Origin: Candidatus Dormiibacterota bacterium
GTDB taxonomy: Bacteria; Chloroflexota; Dormibacteria; Aeolococcales; Aeolococcaceae
Direction of reading: 5' to 3'
Length of the DNA stretch: 5,395 bases
Assembly: GCA_027451645.1 (NCBI GenBank)
Contig: DAIDIX010000135.1
Location: 1-5,395 of the forward strand
Shown here one piece after another: positions 4,565 through 5,395 of the stretch. The stretch's first letter is position 1, and each line of letters opens with the position of its first letter. The notes below the pieces were generated by a model, which had not been told where the DNA came from, did not search any database, and saw nothing but the letters and a program-made list of their open reading frames with translations. The translations under genes and the position numbers were made by a program.

Positions 4565-5395
4565 GGCCGACCCTCCCCCGGACAGGAGTGCACCAGGATT
4601 TCGCACAGCCCTCGCATATCCGTACATGAGGCAGATTGCTGCCAGCCTTCTTGCTGCACGGCTTGCAGGCTACATGTATTTCTCACTCATCGTCCTCATC
4701 GGACTCATCTCCCTGCACAGTGCACGGATCGCAGGTCTTGGAAGCTTCTTTGCCCTCATGCCTGGACTCCTTGTGAGCCCCATTGCAGGAGCACTCCTTG
4801 ACCGGAAGGAGAAGACCAGGCTCATAGTTCTCGACTACCTCGTGGCTGGTTCATCAGTGCTCATCCTCCTCCTGCTGCTCGCTTCCCATGCACTTGGAGG
4901 AGTGCTCTTCATCGTGATAGTAGGATGCAGCTCCATCACCTCATCTCTCAGTGCCAGTGGCCTCCGCTCCGCATTCCCCATCCTCCTCCCCGAGGACCAC
5001 TGGAACCATGGAAACGGCATCGATGCCATTACGGGCCAGATTGGGGCAATCGGAGGGCCAGTGCTCGCAGGAGTTGTCTTTGCCTCCCTTGGCCCAGTCG
5101 CAGGTCTCGGAATCATTGCCCTTCTCTACGGCGTCTCCGTCGTTGCAGTTTGGAAAGTGCGCATCCGCTCCACTGCTCCACCGAGCGTCAACTCGCTCCT
5201 CCACGATGCCTGGCTCGGTGCAGCCTACCTTCTACGAAATCCGACACTTCGTGGCATTGCAGTCTCCATCTCGTTTGCAAACCTCTCTGAAGGAGTGCTC
5301 CTCATCTGCCTTCCCCTCCTCCTCCTTCCTGTAGCTGGCTCAGCAGGTGTTGGAATCATCTGGGGCACAACTGCCATCGGCTCAATTGGATGGAG
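4557..5395 (+). CDS. MFS transporter, exporter type (3' end outside window)
   Basis: The first 279 codons of an uninterrupted frame that runs off the right end. The product is a multi-pass membrane protein of the major facilitator superfamily, closest in look to the drug and siderophore exporters of the MFS_3/DHA3 type, which use the proton gradient. GALLDRKEKTR (78-88) is the family loop motif between helices 2 and 3. FPILLPEDHWNHGNGID followed by GQIGAIGGPVLAGVV (140-174) matches the helix 4-5 region. LLHDAWLGAAYLLRNPTLRG (214-233) is the usual central cytoplasmic link before helix 7. About seven hydrophobic helices are visible, roughly two thirds of a normal 400-residue protein. The ATG at 4557 lies inside the end of the oxidoreductase gene (8-bp overlap), with GGAA 9 nt upstream, so translation is probably coupled. 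Substrate unknown. Confidence 0.88.
   Translation, partial: MDEADPPPDRSAPGFRTALAYPYMRQIAASLLAARLAGYMYFSLIVLIGLISLHSARIAGLGSFFALMPGLLVSPIAGALLDRKEKTRLIVLDYLVAGSSVLILLLLLASHALGGVLFIVIVGCSSITSSLSASGLRSAFPILLPEDHWNHGNGIDAITGQIGAIGGPVLAGVVFASLGPVAGLGIIALLYGVSVVAVWKVRIRSTAPPSVNSLLHDAWLGAAYLLRNPTLRGIAVSISFANLSEGVLLICLPLLLLPVAGSAGVGIIWGTTAIGSIGW

Noticed and set aside
4941..5334. Several 87-127 codon frames on both strands at the right end
   Set aside because: They are contained in the MFS coding sequence, which reads through without a stop from 4557 to the window edge and shows clear family motifs.

Overview
The window looks like chromosomal DNA from a Gram-positive-type (monoderm) bacterium of medium-high GC, by eye somewhat above 50%. 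Three things suggest this. One protein ends in a degenerate LPXTG-type wall-sorting tail (TPNTG, hydrophobic stretch, RRR). A second is a lipobox lipoprotein. A third is a luciferase-like oxidoreductase of a family abundant in Actinobacteriota and Chloroflexota. Two start codons also sit 6-8 nt downstream of -10-like hexamers, as expected for leaderless mRNAs, which are common in those phyla. Alanine is often GCA and glycine often GGA in the right-hand genes. I cannot name the genus, and Actinobacteriota versus Chloroflexota is an inference from protein types only.

Layout from left to right: 1-196 is noncoding apart from a strong hairpin at 124-155 that lies downstream of the first gene. 197-1483 (minus) encodes a DEAD-box RNA helicase with an arginine-rich tail. 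1484-1874 is a divergent intergenic region of about 390 bp, rich in inverted repeats. 1875-2825 (plus) encodes a secreted surface protein: signal peptide, four-cysteine domain, a stalk of 27 Thr-Pro dipeptides and a sorting-like tail. 2839-2887 is a strong hairpin terminator between convergent genes. 2898-3704 (minus) encodes a lipoprotein with a C39-like cysteine peptidase fold. 3705-3814 is a divergent promoter region. 3815-4564 (plus) encodes a short luciferase-like (LLM) oxidoreductase. It overlaps by 8 bp a major facilitator superfamily (MFS) exporter-type gene that starts at 4557 and runs off the right end.

The window holds four transcription units. The helicase stands alone. The surface protein and the lipoprotein face each other across a shared terminator, and both act outside the membrane. 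The oxidoreductase and the MFS transporter form a translationally coupled pair, which suggests modification of a small molecule plus its export, although no substrate is visible. No tRNA, rRNA, CRISPR array, insertion sequence or phage gene was seen. The least explained parts are the surface protein with its hexanucleotide repeat stalk, its repeat-rich upstream region, a 12-nt sequence shared between its ribosome binding site and its terminator, and the peptidase-like lipoprotein with an altered active-site neighbourhood.
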